From assembly GCA_002477275.1 (NCBI GenBank), contig DLOU01000011.1, positions 324 to 20,956 on the forward strand: 20,633 bases of DNA. Direction: 5' to 3'. Shown here one piece after another: positions 1-7,329 of the stretch. Below the pieces are notes generated by a model. The model ran no database searches. It was not told where the DNA came from and was given only the letters and a program-made list of their open reading frames with translations. This stretch comes from Caryophanales bacterium UBA7476. GTDB taxonomy: Bacteria; Bacillota_I; Bacilli_A; RF39; UBA660. Within the stretch, counting starts at the first letter, position 1, and each line of letters starts with the position of its first letter. The translations under genes and the position numbers were made by a program.

Positions 1-234
1 AAATAGAAATAAAGCAAATGGAGACATTATAAATAATAAAACATTATATCTAAATGCTTTATAAAAATCTAATTTTAATATAGAAAATAGCATTCTTGTT
101 ATTCCACATCCAGGACAATAAAAGCCTGTTATTTTATGAATTGGACAGAATATATATATTTTAAACTTATGTCCTATGATTAAGTATACTATTAAGAATA
201 TGGTTACTATTAAATAATTTTTTATTTTTTTCAT
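1..234 (-). CDS. DUF2752 membrane protein, cut by the window edge
   Basis: An open frame of 78 codons runs from an ATG at 234 to base 1 without a stop, so the C-terminus is missing. Residues 7-22 form a hydrophobic helix. It is followed by a cysteine-bearing segment with the motif CPGCGITR (about residues 40-47), which is the hallmark of DUF2752, a family of small membrane proteins of unknown function. A second hydrophobic helix starts near residue 66. The gene begins 11 bases after the stop of the DUF4234 gene, and no ribosome site is visible before the ATG, so translation may be coupled to it. DUF2752 and DUF4234/TM2-type genes are often neighbours. The family call is secure; the role is unknown. 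Confidence 0.85.
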   Translation of the reverse strand, partial: MKKIKNYLIVTIFLIVYLIIGHKFKIYIFCPIHKITGFYCPGCGITRMLFSILKLDFYKAFRYNVLLFIMSPFALFLF

Positions 235-237
235 AAG

Positions 238-256
238 AAAAAGGCTTATGCAGCCT
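238..256 (-). terminator. weak hairpin between DUF4234 and DUF2752 genes
   Basis: On the minus strand AGGCT (256-252) pairs with AGCCT (246-242) around a 5-base loop, followed by five Ts. It overlaps the DUF4234 stop codon. The stem is only 5 bp, so it may only partly terminate or attenuate transcription before the DUF2752 gene. Confidence 0.35.
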
Positions 257-611
257 GTTGTGGATTCTTTTCAGCTATTTTATTTAAATCTGATTGAATT
301 AATGCATAGTTAACAATTCCAAGACCAACGATTTGAAGAATTAAATATAATACTGCATTATCTTTAATTTCTAATCCATTTTTTTCTTGAGCTGTTTTCA
401 TTAATTCACCCATTTTATAAGCCCAATAATATCCGTAAATTCCACATGATAATAATGTGAATAAGAACGCAAGTCCTCCTGATGCTAATTTATCATCTCC
501 TGATGCAGTTTTAACATCATTAGTCATTACTATGAACCAATAAATTCCATAAATTCCACAAGTTACAATAGATAAAATTATTGCAATTGCAACATCTCTT
601 TTTTGAACCAT
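246..611 (-). CDS. DUF4234 family membrane protein
   Basis: This 121-residue protein has three hydrophobic helices (about residues 6-28, 46-66 and 86-106). It contains an internal repeat: TCGIYGIYWFIV near residue 17 and SCGIYGYYWAYK near residue 55. The G-I-Y-x-x-Y-W pattern is typical of DUF4234, a small integral membrane family without a known function. The ATG at 611 has a GAGAGGAG ribosome site upstream and a promoter at 636-664. It appears to be transcribed with the following DUF2752 gene. The family call is good; no function can be given. Confidence 0.8.
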   Translation of the reverse strand: MVQKRDVAIAIILSIVTCGIYGIYWFIVMTNDVKTASGDDKLASGGLAFLFTLLSCGIYGYYWAYKMGELMKTAQEKNGLEIKDNAVLYLILQIVGLGIVNYALIQSDLNKIAEKNPQQAA

Positions 612-635
612 ACTCTCTTTACTCCTCTCAAATTT

Positions 636-664
636 AATATATCAATTAATGTATATTTAGTCAA
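636..664 (-). promoter_or_regulatory. sigma-A type promoter for DUF4234 gene
   Basis: A -35 TTGACT (664-659), a 17-base spacer and a -10 TATATT (641-636) preceded by TGA. It lies 25 bases upstream of the start codon. Confidence 0.6.
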
Positions 665-670
665 GAATTA

Positions 671-1210
671 TTATTCTTCAAATGAAATTGAATTTAATAA
701 TTTTTGAACACTTTCTCCCCTAAATGTTTCTTCGATATTTGCATCAGTACTATTAAGTGGTTCCATTTGTCCAAATAAAGCTTTTGAACTATTTGAATCA
801 TCTTTTAATAGTATATTAAAACTAATTAAATCTTTATCACCATTATATGTATAACCCTTATACTTGTTCCAAGTATATTCCATAAATCCGTTACTATCTG
901 ATCTATTTGCCTTACCTGTTCCAAAGCTTGCACTTGTTGTATCAAAATGATAAATTTGTAGTTCAAAGTTTTCACTTTCACTTGATATAGTTAATTCTTT
1001 GTATTTTCCACTAGCATCTTCTTTTACAACATAATCTTTATCATTAGAATAAGTAAATGTTGTAGTACCAAATCCTTCATCCTTTAATACTATTTGTTTG
1101 TCTGTATTTTTCTTTACAGTTTTTGTTTTAGTTTCTGTCTTTTTGCCACAACCTGTTAGTGCAAATATAGTAATCACTAACATTAAACCTAGTGCTATTT
1201 TCTTTTTCAT
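671..1210 (-). CDS. lipoprotein of unknown function
   Basis: The 179-residue product starts with a lipoprotein signal peptide: KKK, a hydrophobic core, then the lipobox LTGC with Cys21 as the lipidation site. A short Lys/Thr-rich linker follows. The remainder (about residues 40-179) is polar and looks like a secreted beta-rich domain, but I do not recognise the family. It should sit on the outer face of the membrane. The start is supported by AAAGGAG upstream and an extended -10 (TGTTATAAT at 1245-1237). It is transcribed divergently from the histidine-phosphatase gene, and the two promoter regions nearly touch. Confidence 0.75.
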   Translation of the reverse strand: MKKKIALGLMLVITIFALTGCGKKTETKTKTVKKNTDKQIVLKDEGFGTTTFTYSNDKDYVVKEDASGKYKELTISSESENFELQIYHFDTTSASFGTGKANRSDSNGFMEYTWNKYKGYTYNGDKDLISFNILLKDDSNSSKALFGQMEPLNSTDANIEETFRGESVQKLLNSISFEE

Positions 1211-1236
1211 TTCTTAATCCTCTCCTTTATATTTTT

Positions 1237-1283
1237 ATTATAACATACTACTTTTAGTTTTTAAATTTCTTTTATGTTATAAT
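1237..1283. promoter_or_regulatory. divergent extended -10 promoters
   Basis: A minus-strand TGTTATAAT (1245-1237) serves the lipoprotein gene and a plus-strand TGTTATAAT (1275-1283) serves the histidine-phosphatase gene. Neither has a good -35 hexamer; both carry the TG extension that compensates for this. The two expected -35 positions fall on about the same bases (1255-1265). Confidence 0.6.
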
Positions 1284-1304
1284 TTATTATGGAGGATGAA
1301 ATTT

Positions 1305-1964
1305 ATGACTGAAATATATTTAATTAGACATTCAGTAAGATTTATGAATGCTGATATAGAGTCTTATTTGACAGCTCAATCTAATTTAATAAAAAATGAA
1401 AAAGTGATATTAAGTGTTGAAGGAGAAAAAAGAGCTGAAATATTAAGTCGTGAGGAAGAACTTCAAAATATTGATAAAGTTTATGCTTCTAATTTGGTTA
1501 GAACACAGCAAACTGCTAAATATTTATGTTACAATCAAAATCTAAAAATTAATATTGATGACAGATTGGATGAAAGACGTGTTGGTATTCCTAACGATAA
1601 TGAAGTTACGGATTGGTTTACTAGACAGTATTTAGATGAGAACTATAAAACCGTTGGAGGAGAAAGTCAGGTCGAAGTTAGGAATAGAATGTATGATGCT
1701 ATTTGTGATATTTTGAAAAGTAATAAAGCTAAAAGAGTTGCTGTATTTACTCATGGTTATGCAATTACATTTTTACTATTAAAGTGGTGTAAGCTTATAA
1801 ATATTACTTCTCTAGGGCATCTTACTTTATCATATGAAGATAAAATAATTTTTGATAAAAAAATAAATGCTCCTGAAGTATTTAAATTAACTTTTGATAA
1901 TTTAGAACTTAAAAATATAGAATTAATCCAGTTTGATGATTTGGAATATATGAATGCAATATAA
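1305..1964 (+). CDS. histidine phosphatase superfamily protein
   Basis: This is a phosphoglycerate-mutase-like (branch 1) histidine phosphatase of 219 residues. The N-terminal beta-strand ends in the LIRHS motif, whose His9 would be the phospho-accepting residue (most relatives have RHG). A later VFTHGYA holds the second active-site His. VYASNLVRTQQTA and GGES are other family signatures. Substrate unknown; such proteins act on sugar phosphates, nucleotides or cofactor precursors. A longer frame opens at an ATG at 1296, but that ATG overlaps the GGAGG ribosome site (1291-1295), so the ATG at 1305 is the likely start. It is the only plus-strand gene here, convergent with pyk. Confidence 0.85.
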   Translation: MTEIYLIRHSVRFMNADIESYLTAQSNLIKNEKVILSVEGEKRAEILSREEELQNIDKVYASNLVRTQQTAKYLCYNQNLKINIDDRLDERRVGIPNDNEVTDWFTRQYLDENYKTVGGESQVEVRNRMYDAICDILKSNKAKRVAVFTHGYAITFLLLKWCKLINITSLGHLTLSYEDKIIFDKKINAPEVFKLTFDNLELKNIELIQFDDLEYMNAI

Positions 1965-1987
1965 AAGCAAGGTTTATGCCTTGCTTT
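1964..1987. terminator. bidirectional terminator between convergent genes
   Basis: A 9-bp stem AAAGCAAGG/CCTTGCTTT with a 6-base loop. It overlaps the stop codons of both the histidine-phosphatase gene (plus) and pyk (minus), with A/T-rich flanks on both sides. Confidence 0.75.
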
Positions 1988-3407
1988 AATTTATTGTTTC
2001 AATTTTCATTAAGTTTGTTGGTACTACTTTTGTCTTCTTATTATTTATGTTAAATCCACCAGTTATTATTATATTATCTCCTGTTTTTAAATCTATGAAT
2101 TTTTCTGCTTCTTCTACTGATTTTTCAAATATTTCATCCATACTTTTCCAGAAATCTACTTTTTTAGCATATACTCCATAATTAAGTGTTAATGATTCTG
2201 CTACTTTATCATCTGAGACTAATGCAAGTATTGGGCATTTTGGTTCTAGATTAGATAGTAATCTTGCTGATTGGCCCGATATTGTTGGAACAACTATCAA
2301 TTTTGCATTAAGAGAGTTTGCTGATTCTGCAACTGCTTTTACTATTGCATCTGTTCCATTATATACTAATTTTTCAGCAAAAATATTTACGTAGTCAATT
2401 GAATTTTCAATACTCTTACAAATATCTGCCATACATTTTACTGTTTCAATTGGATATTTTCCTACTGTAGTTTCACCAGATAACATTACTGCATCTGTAC
2501 CATTATATACTGCATTTGCAACATCTGTTACCTCTGCTCTTGTTGGTCTTGGACTATTTTTCATAGATTCAAGCATTTCTGTTGCAACGATACATGTTTT
2601 CTTGTATTGTCTACAAAGCTTAACAATCTTCTTTTGATAAATTGGTAAATCTGAGATAGGAACTTCAACTCCTAAATCACCACGAGCTACCATTACTCCA
2701 TCTGATACTTTTATTATTTCTTCAAGATTATCAAGACCTGTTTGTGATTCAATCTTAGATATTATTTTCATATCTTCTCTATTTTCTTGTTTTAGTATTT
2801 CTCTAATAGCTAAAACATCTTCTTTTGATTGTACAAAGCTTGCTGCCAAGAAATCACCATCATGATGACAAGCATATATAATATCTTCTTTATCTACTTC
2901 TGAAATAAATGGTATTTCTAAATCAACCCCTGGTGCTGACATACTCTTTTTAGAAAGAAGTAGTCCTCCTTTTACTATTTCACATGTTAAACTTTCATTA
3001 TCTTTATCTATTACTTTTATTTCCATCAAACCATTTTCAAGTAATATTTTCTGACCAATTTCAATTTTATCAATTGCTTTTTTGTGATTAACTGTGAATC
3101 TTTCTTCATTACCTACTACATTTTCTTTAACTATCTTTATAGTATTTCCTTGAACAAGATTTATTCCATTTTCTTGTGCTACTCCACTTCTAAATTCTGG
3201 TCCTTTTGTATCATATAAAATACCTACTGGTACTTTTAAATTGTTACTTACTGTTTTTACTGTGTTTAATATTTTTTCTCTGCTTTCCATTGTTGCATGT
3301 GAGAAGTTTATTCTTGCAATATTTGCTCCTTCTTTAACCATTTCTGTAAATACTTCAACACTATCTGATGCGGGTCCTAAACTAGTTACTATTTTTGTTT
3401 TCTTCAT
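1986..3407 (-). CDS. pyk: pyruvate kinase
   Basis: Pyruvate kinase transfers phosphate from phosphoenolpyruvate to ADP, the last step of glycolysis, in the cytosol. The 473-residue length fits the A-B-C domain form without the extra C-terminal PEP-utiliser domain seen in many Bacilli. Visible motifs are RINFSH (32-37), DTKGPE (66-71), the signature around IISKIE with the catalytic Lys218, and ARGDLGVE (241-248). The C domain fills about residues 350-473. An AAGGAGG site lies just before the ATG at 3407, and an extended -10 is at 3441-3433. It is a single-gene unit: a terminator precedes the promoter, and the shared hairpin at 1964-1987 ends the gene. Confidence 0.97.
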   Translation of the reverse strand: MKKTKIVTSLGPASDSVEVFTEMVKEGANIARINFSHATMESREKILNTVKTVSNNLKVPVGILYDTKGPEFRSGVAQENGINLVQGNTIKIVKENVVGNEERFTVNHKKAIDKIEIGQKILLENGLMEIKVIDKDNESLTCEIVKGGLLLSKKSMSAPGVDLEIPFISEVDKEDIIYACHHDGDFLAASFVQSKEDVLAIREILKQENREDMKIISKIESQTGLDNLEEIIKVSDGVMVARGDLGVEVPISDLPIYQKKIVKLCRQYKKTCIVATEMLESMKNSPRPTRAEVTDVANAVYNGTDAVMLSGETTVGKYPIETVKCMADICKSIENSIDYVNIFAEKLVYNGTDAIVKAVAESANSLNAKLIVVPTISGQSARLLSNLEPKCPILALVSDDKVAESLTLNYGVYAKKVDFWKSMDEIFEKSVEEAEKFIDLKTGDNIIITGGFNINNKKTKVVPTNLMKIETIN

Positions 3408-3432
3408 TATACTTCCTCCTTAACCCTAGTGA

Positions 3433-3441
3433 ATTATATCA
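3433..3441 (-). promoter_or_regulatory. extended -10 promoter of pyk
   Basis: TGATATAAT on the minus strand, 26 bases before the start codon. No clear -35. Confidence 0.6.
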
Positions 3442-3491
3442 TATTAGGTTGTTTTTTTGTATAATTTAAATGTGATTTTACATTAATAGAC

Positions 3492-3516
3492 AAAAAAAGA
3501 GAATTACATTATTCTC
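3492..3516 (-). terminator. terminator of the large HD-domain gene
   Basis: On the minus strand GAGAAT/ATTCTC pairs around a 6-base loop and is followed by seven Ts (3498-3492). The stem overlaps the stop codon of the HD gene. Confidence 0.7.
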
Positions 3517-4618
3517 CTTTATTAACTAAGTCTTTTTTCTTTGCATATTTTAGTACTTTTGAAAACTTTTTATTATTTTTATAAATATCTTTATCATATA
3601 AATACCATATATCAAAAGCTGTTTGCGCTCCTTCTTCTACCATTTTTTTCGTTTTATCAAATGTAAATACTATATTATTTCCTTGTTCTGATAATGGATT
3701 ATGATATCCTAGATCTTGATAAATTTTTGATTGCAAATCTGCTTCTAATTTGTCACATAAGTATTCTATTTTTGAGTCCATATTTTCTTTTTTATCAAAA
3801 TTAAATAATAGATTAACTATATCATCTTTTTTTCTTAAATTACCAACAATACTTTTTATAGCTTCATGTTCTCTTTTTTCTTTTTCTTCTGGTGATATAT
3901 TATCAAATGGAGTAATATCTCCAATTTTTATTTCTCCTATTTCATGGAATGCTAGTGTATATATTACTTTATCTATATCAATATCAAAATCAAATTCTGA
4001 ATTTAATCCTAGAGCAAGTGCTATTGTTCCAACAACATGTTCTGCAACTGTTTCTCTTTTTTCTGTTTGAACATTCCAATGTTTATTATCCCATCCAGTT
4101 CTTTCTTTAAATTTAAGTTTTCTGTTTAAATAATAAAATCTAAATATTTCATAATTTTTTTCTTTGTTATTTCCAAATATTTCTGGTATTTTCTTTTCTT
4201 CAGCTAATTCATATATTTTATCAAAATCATCATAAAAAATATTTTTTTCTTTTACTGTTACTTCGAAAAAATATTCTAATATTTTTTCTCTATTTATACA
4301 TTTTTGTGCAAGAATTTTTGCTTTTGAATCACTTGTAAGTATTTTATAAAACTTTTTCCCATCATTTAGTTTTGACATATTGTTATGTAATGATTCTGCA
4401 TTATCATCCATCATACTTTTTAGTAATAATATTTTAAGGGTTTTACCAATATTTTTTGTTTCATCATATTCTGAATTAATTGCTATTGCAAGTATCATTC
4501 TTCCATATAACCTGCTTGCTGCACTTTGATTATTATTTTCTATTTTATATTTTAATTTATTTGCATCTAAATAGAATTTTAATGCTTTTTTAATTTGTTT
4601 TTCTTTCTTTTTTTTCAT
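3509..4618 (-). CDS. HD-superfamily hydrolase with a novel N-terminal half
   Basis: This protein has about 369 residues. The C-terminal half resembles HD-type 5'-deoxynucleotidases of the YfbR class: AEHVVGT (His194 is a metal ligand), AFHEIGEIKIGDI and a later DKLEADLQSKIY. The usual HD pair reads HE (225-226) here, a conservative change. The N-terminal half (about 1-180) is Lys/Asp-rich and helical, with a possible second helical module; I do not recognise it. A metal-dependent phosphohydrolase on nucleotides is an inference. The frame extends to an ATG at 4630, but GAGGTG lies between that codon and the ATG at 4618, so 4618 is the likely start. A terminator ends the gene. Confidence 0.75.
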   Translation of the reverse strand: MKKKKEKQIKKALKFYLDANKLKYKIENNNQSAASRLYGRMILAIAINSEYDETKNIGKTLKILLLKSMMDDNAESLHNNMSKLNDGKKFYKILTSDSKAKILAQKCINREKILEYFFEVTVKEKNIFYDDFDKIYELAEEKKIPEIFGNNKEKNYEIFRFYYLNRKLKFKERTGWDNKHWNVQTEKRETVAEHVVGTIALALGLNSEFDFDIDIDKVIYTLAFHEIGEIKIGDITPFDNISPEEKEKREHEAIKSIVGNLRKKDDIVNLLFNFDKKENMDSKIEYLCDKLEADLQSKIYQDLGYHNPLSEQGNNIVFTFDKTKKMVEEGAQTAFDIWYLYDKDIYKNNKKFSKVLKYAKKKDLVNKGE

Positions 4619-4640
4619 AAAGCACCTCATTTAATTTGTT

Positions 4641-4646
4641 ATTATA
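4641..4646 (-). promoter_or_regulatory. probable -10 of the large HD-domain gene
   Basis: TATAAT on the minus strand, 22 bases before the ATG at 4618 and directly after the upstream terminator. No TG extension and no good -35. Confidence 0.4.
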
Positions 4647-4657
4647 TATTATTATTC

Positions 4658-4691
4658 AAAAAAAATATAGTAGAAATTAATCTACTATATT
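4658..4691 (-). terminator. terminator of flavin-reductase-like gene, copy A
   Basis: An 11-bp stem (4691-4681 with 4674-4664) and a 6-base loop, followed by a run of Ts on the minus strand. It overlaps the stop codon. Confidence 0.8.
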
Positions 4692-5244
4692 ATTTTTTTA
4701 ATTCTAAACCATCCTTAAATGCATTTCCAACTCTTTCAGTTACTTTATAATATCCATGAGTATATGGATCAAATGCAATAGCTGAAACTTTTGTAATATC
4801 TACATTATCTCCATTCAATACACTTTCATCAGCAGTAGTATTAACTACTTTTCCACGAACACCACAATCATTATATTCAATAAATTCACATTCTAAACAT
4901 AATGGAAATTCATTAATAATAGGTGCATCTACATGTTCTGATTTGGTAACAGTTAATCCACTCTTTTCAAACTTATTTGGGGTATTATTACCAGACACTA
5001 CTCCAAAATAGTCAGCTTCTTTAACATGTTTACTATCTGCAATACTTACTGTAAATGCTTTCCTCTCTTTAATATTCTTAACTGTTTTATGAGATTCAGT
5101 TAAATTAAGAATAACTTCATCTCTTTCATACATAGTTCCCCATGCAGCATTCATTACATCTATACTTCCATCTTCATTATACGTTGCTATCATCAATACT
5201 GGCATTGGAAATATTCCTTCAGTTGTCTTTATATTTTTTCTCAT
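4690..5244 (-). CDS. flavin reductase-like FMN-binding protein, copy A
   Basis: A 184-residue protein of the flavin-reductase / flavoredoxin split-barrel family. It shows PMPVLMIATYNEDG, the conserved N-A-A-W-G stretch, HKTVKNIKERKAFTVSIAD, ADYFG and the late YYKVTERVGNAF. Such proteins bind FMN and transfer electrons; the partner is unknown. The frame opens at 5253, but AAAGGATG overlaps that codon. The ATG at 5244 has good spacing and matches the start of the paralogue at 9973-10527. It is the last gene of the copy A set (ASCH, HD, flavin reductase) and has its own TGTTATAAT promoter just upstream. Confidence 0.85.
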   Translation of the reverse strand: MRKNIKTTEGIFPMPVLMIATYNEDGSIDVMNAAWGTMYERDEVILNLTESHKTVKNIKERKAFTVSIADSKHVKEADYFGVVSGNNTPNKFEKSGLTVTKSEHVDAPIINEFPLCLECEFIEYNDCGVRGKVVNTTADESVLNGDNVDITKVSAIAFDPYTHGYYKVTERVGNAFKDGLELKK

Positions 5245-5266
5245 AATTATCATCCTTTCTATTTTT

Positions 5267-5275
5267 ATTATAACA
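5267..5275 (-). promoter_or_regulatory. extended -10 promoter of flavin-reductase-like gene A
   Basis: TGTTATAAT on the minus strand, 22 bases before the chosen ATG, in the 41-base gap after the HD gene. Confidence 0.55.
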
Positions 5276-5285
5276 CTTTCTAAAA

Positions 5286-5849
5286 TTAATATTTCAATAA
5301 AACTCTATTTTTCTGTTTTTCATATTGTTCCAGTAATCCATGAAACTTTTCATTTTGAGCAAGTAAATCCGCTTTTTTCAATTTAAATAACATTATAATT
5401 TCTCTTCTATAAAACATATCGGTAAATAGTTTTAGTTCTCTATCATTCATATATTCTAAATTTTTATCATGATATTTAATTAAAATTTCTACTGTGTCTT
5501 TTATATTATTATCAATTTTGTACTTTTTAGCAAACTCATTAAATATTTCTGCAGATTTATCCCAGTGGCCATAAAAATGTCCTACTTCTTTACTATCTTC
5601 TGTATAAGTTTGTGGTTTTCCTATATCATGAAAAAGAGCAGCTAAACGAAGGCAAATATCTTTTTCTACATTTTCTACAACATGTAATATATGTTCATAC
5701 ACATCATATGGATGCCAAATATTGTTTTGGTTAAAACCTTTACATGTTTTTAATTCTGGAATCATCTCAAATATTTTTTCTTCATTTTGGATAATTGCTT
5801 CTCTAGGATTTTTGCTTAATAATATTTCATATAATTCTTCTATACTCAT
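5286..5849 (-). CDS. HD-domain phosphohydrolase, copy A
   Basis: This 187-residue protein is essentially one HD domain. Metal-ligand candidates are His53 in DVYEHILHV, the His74-Asp75 pair in RLAALFHDIGKP, the His residues of GHFYGHW and the later YHDKN. The layout resembles the HD part of CCA-adding enzymes and related nucleotide phosphohydrolases, but no nucleotidyltransferase domain is present. The substrate is unknown. It starts 8 bases after the ASCH gene, so they form an operon. A paralogue of equal length, about three-quarters identical by eye, lies at 10583-11146. Confidence 0.85.
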   Translation of the reverse strand: MSIEELYEILLSKNPREAIIQNEEKIFEMIPELKTCKGFNQNNIWHPYDVYEHILHVVENVEKDICLRLAALFHDIGKPQTYTEDSKEVGHFYGHWDKSAEIFNEFAKKYKIDNNIKDTVEILIKYHDKNLEYMNDRELKLFTDMFYRREIIMLFKLKKADLLAQNEKFHGLLEQYEKQKNRVLLKY

Positions 5850-5857
5850 TTTGTCAT

Positions 5858-6250
5858 CTACTTTCTATAATTGTATTCCCAAAGACTAAGCATTCCTTTT
5901 ACATAAATTGGTTCTATTTTTTCAATATTTTCCATTTTAAAACCATATAGTGCTTTTTCTCTTTTTCTAGTTAAATTGTGATATACATCTTTATCCTTTT
6001 GCAACATTTTTTTAGAAAAATCTTCGTTAACTTGAACACAGTCAGTCATTTTTGCTTTTGCTATTATACATCCTAATGGATATTCTAAATTTAAGTATTC
6101 AAATCTTTTCATCGCTTCCTTATCAATACCTTTTCCAGCATGAATAAGAATATCTCCTCTATATGATGATTTCCATGTTCTAAATTCATATTCTTTATAT
6201 CCTTCAGCTATTAGTGTTGCCCAAGGTTGTTTTATTGTTATTGTTTTCAT
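5858..6250 (-). CDS. ASCH domain protein, copy A
   Basis: A 130-residue ASCH-domain protein (PUA-like RNA-binding fold). It shows KQPWATLIAEGYKEYEFRTW (7-26), RGDILIHAGK (31-40) and YPLGCIIAKAKMTDC, the classic ASCH pattern. ASCH proteins are thought to bind RNA or act on modified nucleosides; the exact role is unknown. A GTG at 6259 would extend the frame by three residues, but it lies inside the AGGTGA ribosome site, so the ATG at 6250 is preferred. It is the first gene of copy A, preceded by TGATATAAT and by the terminator of the truncated thioredoxin-like gene. The paralogue is at 11155-11547. Confidence 0.85.
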   Translation of the reverse strand: MKTITIKQPWATLIAEGYKEYEFRTWKSSYRGDILIHAGKGIDKEAMKRFEYLNLEYPLGCIIAKAKMTDCVQVNEDFSKKMLQKDKDVYHNLTRKREKALYGFKMENIEKIEPIYVKGMLSLWEYNYRK

Positions 6251-6271
6251 ATTAATCACCTAACCCTTTCT

Positions 6272-6280
6272 CATTATATC
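6272..6280 (-). promoter_or_regulatory. extended -10 promoter of ASCH-HD set A
   Basis: TGATATAAT on the minus strand, about 22 bases before the ATG at 6250 and directly after a terminator. Confidence 0.55.
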
Positions 6281-6310
6281 AAAAAAAGTAAACCTATAAA
6301 AGATTTACTT
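6280..6310 (-). terminator. terminator after the chimeric RT/thioredoxin-like gene
   Basis: On the minus strand AAGTAAA (6310-6304) pairs with TTTACTT (6292-6286) around an 11-base loop and is followed by a T run. The stem begins inside the stop codon at 6309-6311. Confidence 0.65.
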
Positions 6311-6627
6311 AATTATTAAAGAAATTTCTAAATTGTTTTTCTTCATCTTCTAGTATTTCATCTGTTAATTCTTCTCTTGAATCTTTTTGTTTCTCTGAAA
6401 TACCAGTAATCATATTTTGAACTTTTCCATTTTCTATATAGAAGAAGTTTGGTGCATATATTCTTTTTTCTCCTGTTTTTACTGTTTTTCCTTCTTCATC
6501 TGTTAATGTATAATCACTTAATACTGAATCAAAATATTTTAAAAGTTTTTCATATTCTTTTGTACCATTAGATACTTTTTCTGCTTTACCATCTTTTAAT
6601 TCATATTTATCTCTTAATATTTCGTTT
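6309..6627 (-). pseudogene. 3' remnant of thioredoxin-like lipoprotein gene (copy A)
   Basis: This encodes residues matching 126-230 of the intact lipoprotein at 16015-16707. It lacks the signal peptide, lipobox and CPWC active site. The part up to 6450 differs at roughly 20 of about 140 bases, while 6451-6627 is identical to the intact gene. It keeps its own terminator and its position before the ASCH gene, so it is probably the tail of an older paralogue. Confidence 0.8.
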
Positions 6628-7295
6628 GGTACTATACAAGCTTCTCTTTGTGCTATTTCAACTCCTAATGCTATTCCTTCTCCAATAAACAAATAATCTT
6701 CTATTACTTTAATTAAATAATCATCATAAATATATTTTTTATGGATATTATGAATAATATCATGACTACAATTTTGAAAATATTTTGAAAAGTCTATTAT
6801 AACTGCATAACCATTCAATCCATATTTTTTATACCAATTGTATAATTTATATTTAACTCTATCTATGCAAAAAAGAAAACCTTTGTTTTTCATACTAGCA
6901 CCATTATCATATATCATATGTGGACTATATATTGGAAGTAAAACTTCATTAGCAAGTACCTTATGAACAAGCCTATCATTTATATGTGGTGCATCTATAT
7001 CTCTTATTTTACCTCGTTCATTTATTTGAAATTTATATGTCTTACCAACTTTATAATTATTTGTTTTTATATTTCTACATGTAGTTGCAATTATTGTAAA
7101 CATATGAATTTTAAAATTTTGTGTTGATTTTTTATATCCTACTCCATTACAACATTTATCTGCATAATACATCACTTTAGAAAAAGAAAATATTTTATCA
7201 ATATCACAAAATATTTTATTTCGTTTTGAATTTTTATCTTCTCTTTTCTTTTTTCTTCTTTTATATCTTGCTTCTCTTCTTTCTAAACTATTCAT
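6309..7295 (-). CDS. chimeric ORF: truncated DGR reverse transcriptase fused to thioredoxin-like tail
   Basis: The ORF has 328 residues. Residues 1-223 are the front of a reverse transcriptase of the DGR type: a very basic N-terminus, FQINERGKIRDIDAPHINDR (motifs 1-2), YAVIIDFSKYF with the first catalytic Asp168, and GIALGVEIAQ (207-216), matching the LGxxxSQ motif of DGR enzymes. The YxDD motif and thumb should follow. Instead, residues 224-328 match the C-terminal 105 residues of the thioredoxin-like lipoprotein at 16015-16707, in frame. The product should have no polymerase activity. A longer frame opens at 7349, but GGAGG at 7304-7300 selects the ATG at 7295. It is the last gene of the DGR cassette. 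Either a real fusion or an assembly chimera. Confidence 0.85.
   Translation of the reverse strand: MNSLERREARYKRRKKKREDKNSKRNKIFCDIDKIFSFSKVMYYADKCCNGVGYKKSTQNFKIHMFTIIATTCRNIKTNNYKVGKTYKFQINERGKIRDIDAPHINDRLVHKVLANEVLLPIYSPHMIYDNGASMKNKGFLFCIDRVKYKLYNWYKKYGLNGYAVIIDFSKYFQNCSHDIIHNIHKKYIYDDYLIKVIEDYLFIGEGIALGVEIAQREACIVPNEILRDKYELKDGKAEKVSNGTKEYEKLLKYFDSVLSDYTLTDEEGKTVKTGEKRIYAPNFFYIENGKVQNMITGISEKQKDSREELTDEILEDEEKQFRNFFNN
6451..6627 (-). repeat. 177-bp exact repeat, copy 1 (with 16157-16333)
   Basis: All 177 bases match 16157-16333 in the same orientation. Identity ends exactly at the RT junction on one side (6627/6628) and falls to roughly 86% on the other side. Confidence 0.9.
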
Positions 7296-7313
7296 AAAAC
7301 CTCCATAATAAAA

Positions 7314-7329
7314 GAGACAATTAAGTCTC
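7314..7329 (-). other. small hairpin before the RT start
   Basis: GAGAC/GTCTC pair around AATTAA, followed on the minus strand by TTTTATTATGGAGG, which contains the RT ribosome site. It could be a weak terminator or attenuator separating the TR RNA from the RT message. Confidence 0.35.

Noticed and set aside
6309..7295. Retron or group II intron reverse transcriptase
   Set aside because: No msr/msd-like inverted-repeat RNA or intron domain V was seen, while a TR/VR pair with adenine-specific changes and an Avd-like gene is present.
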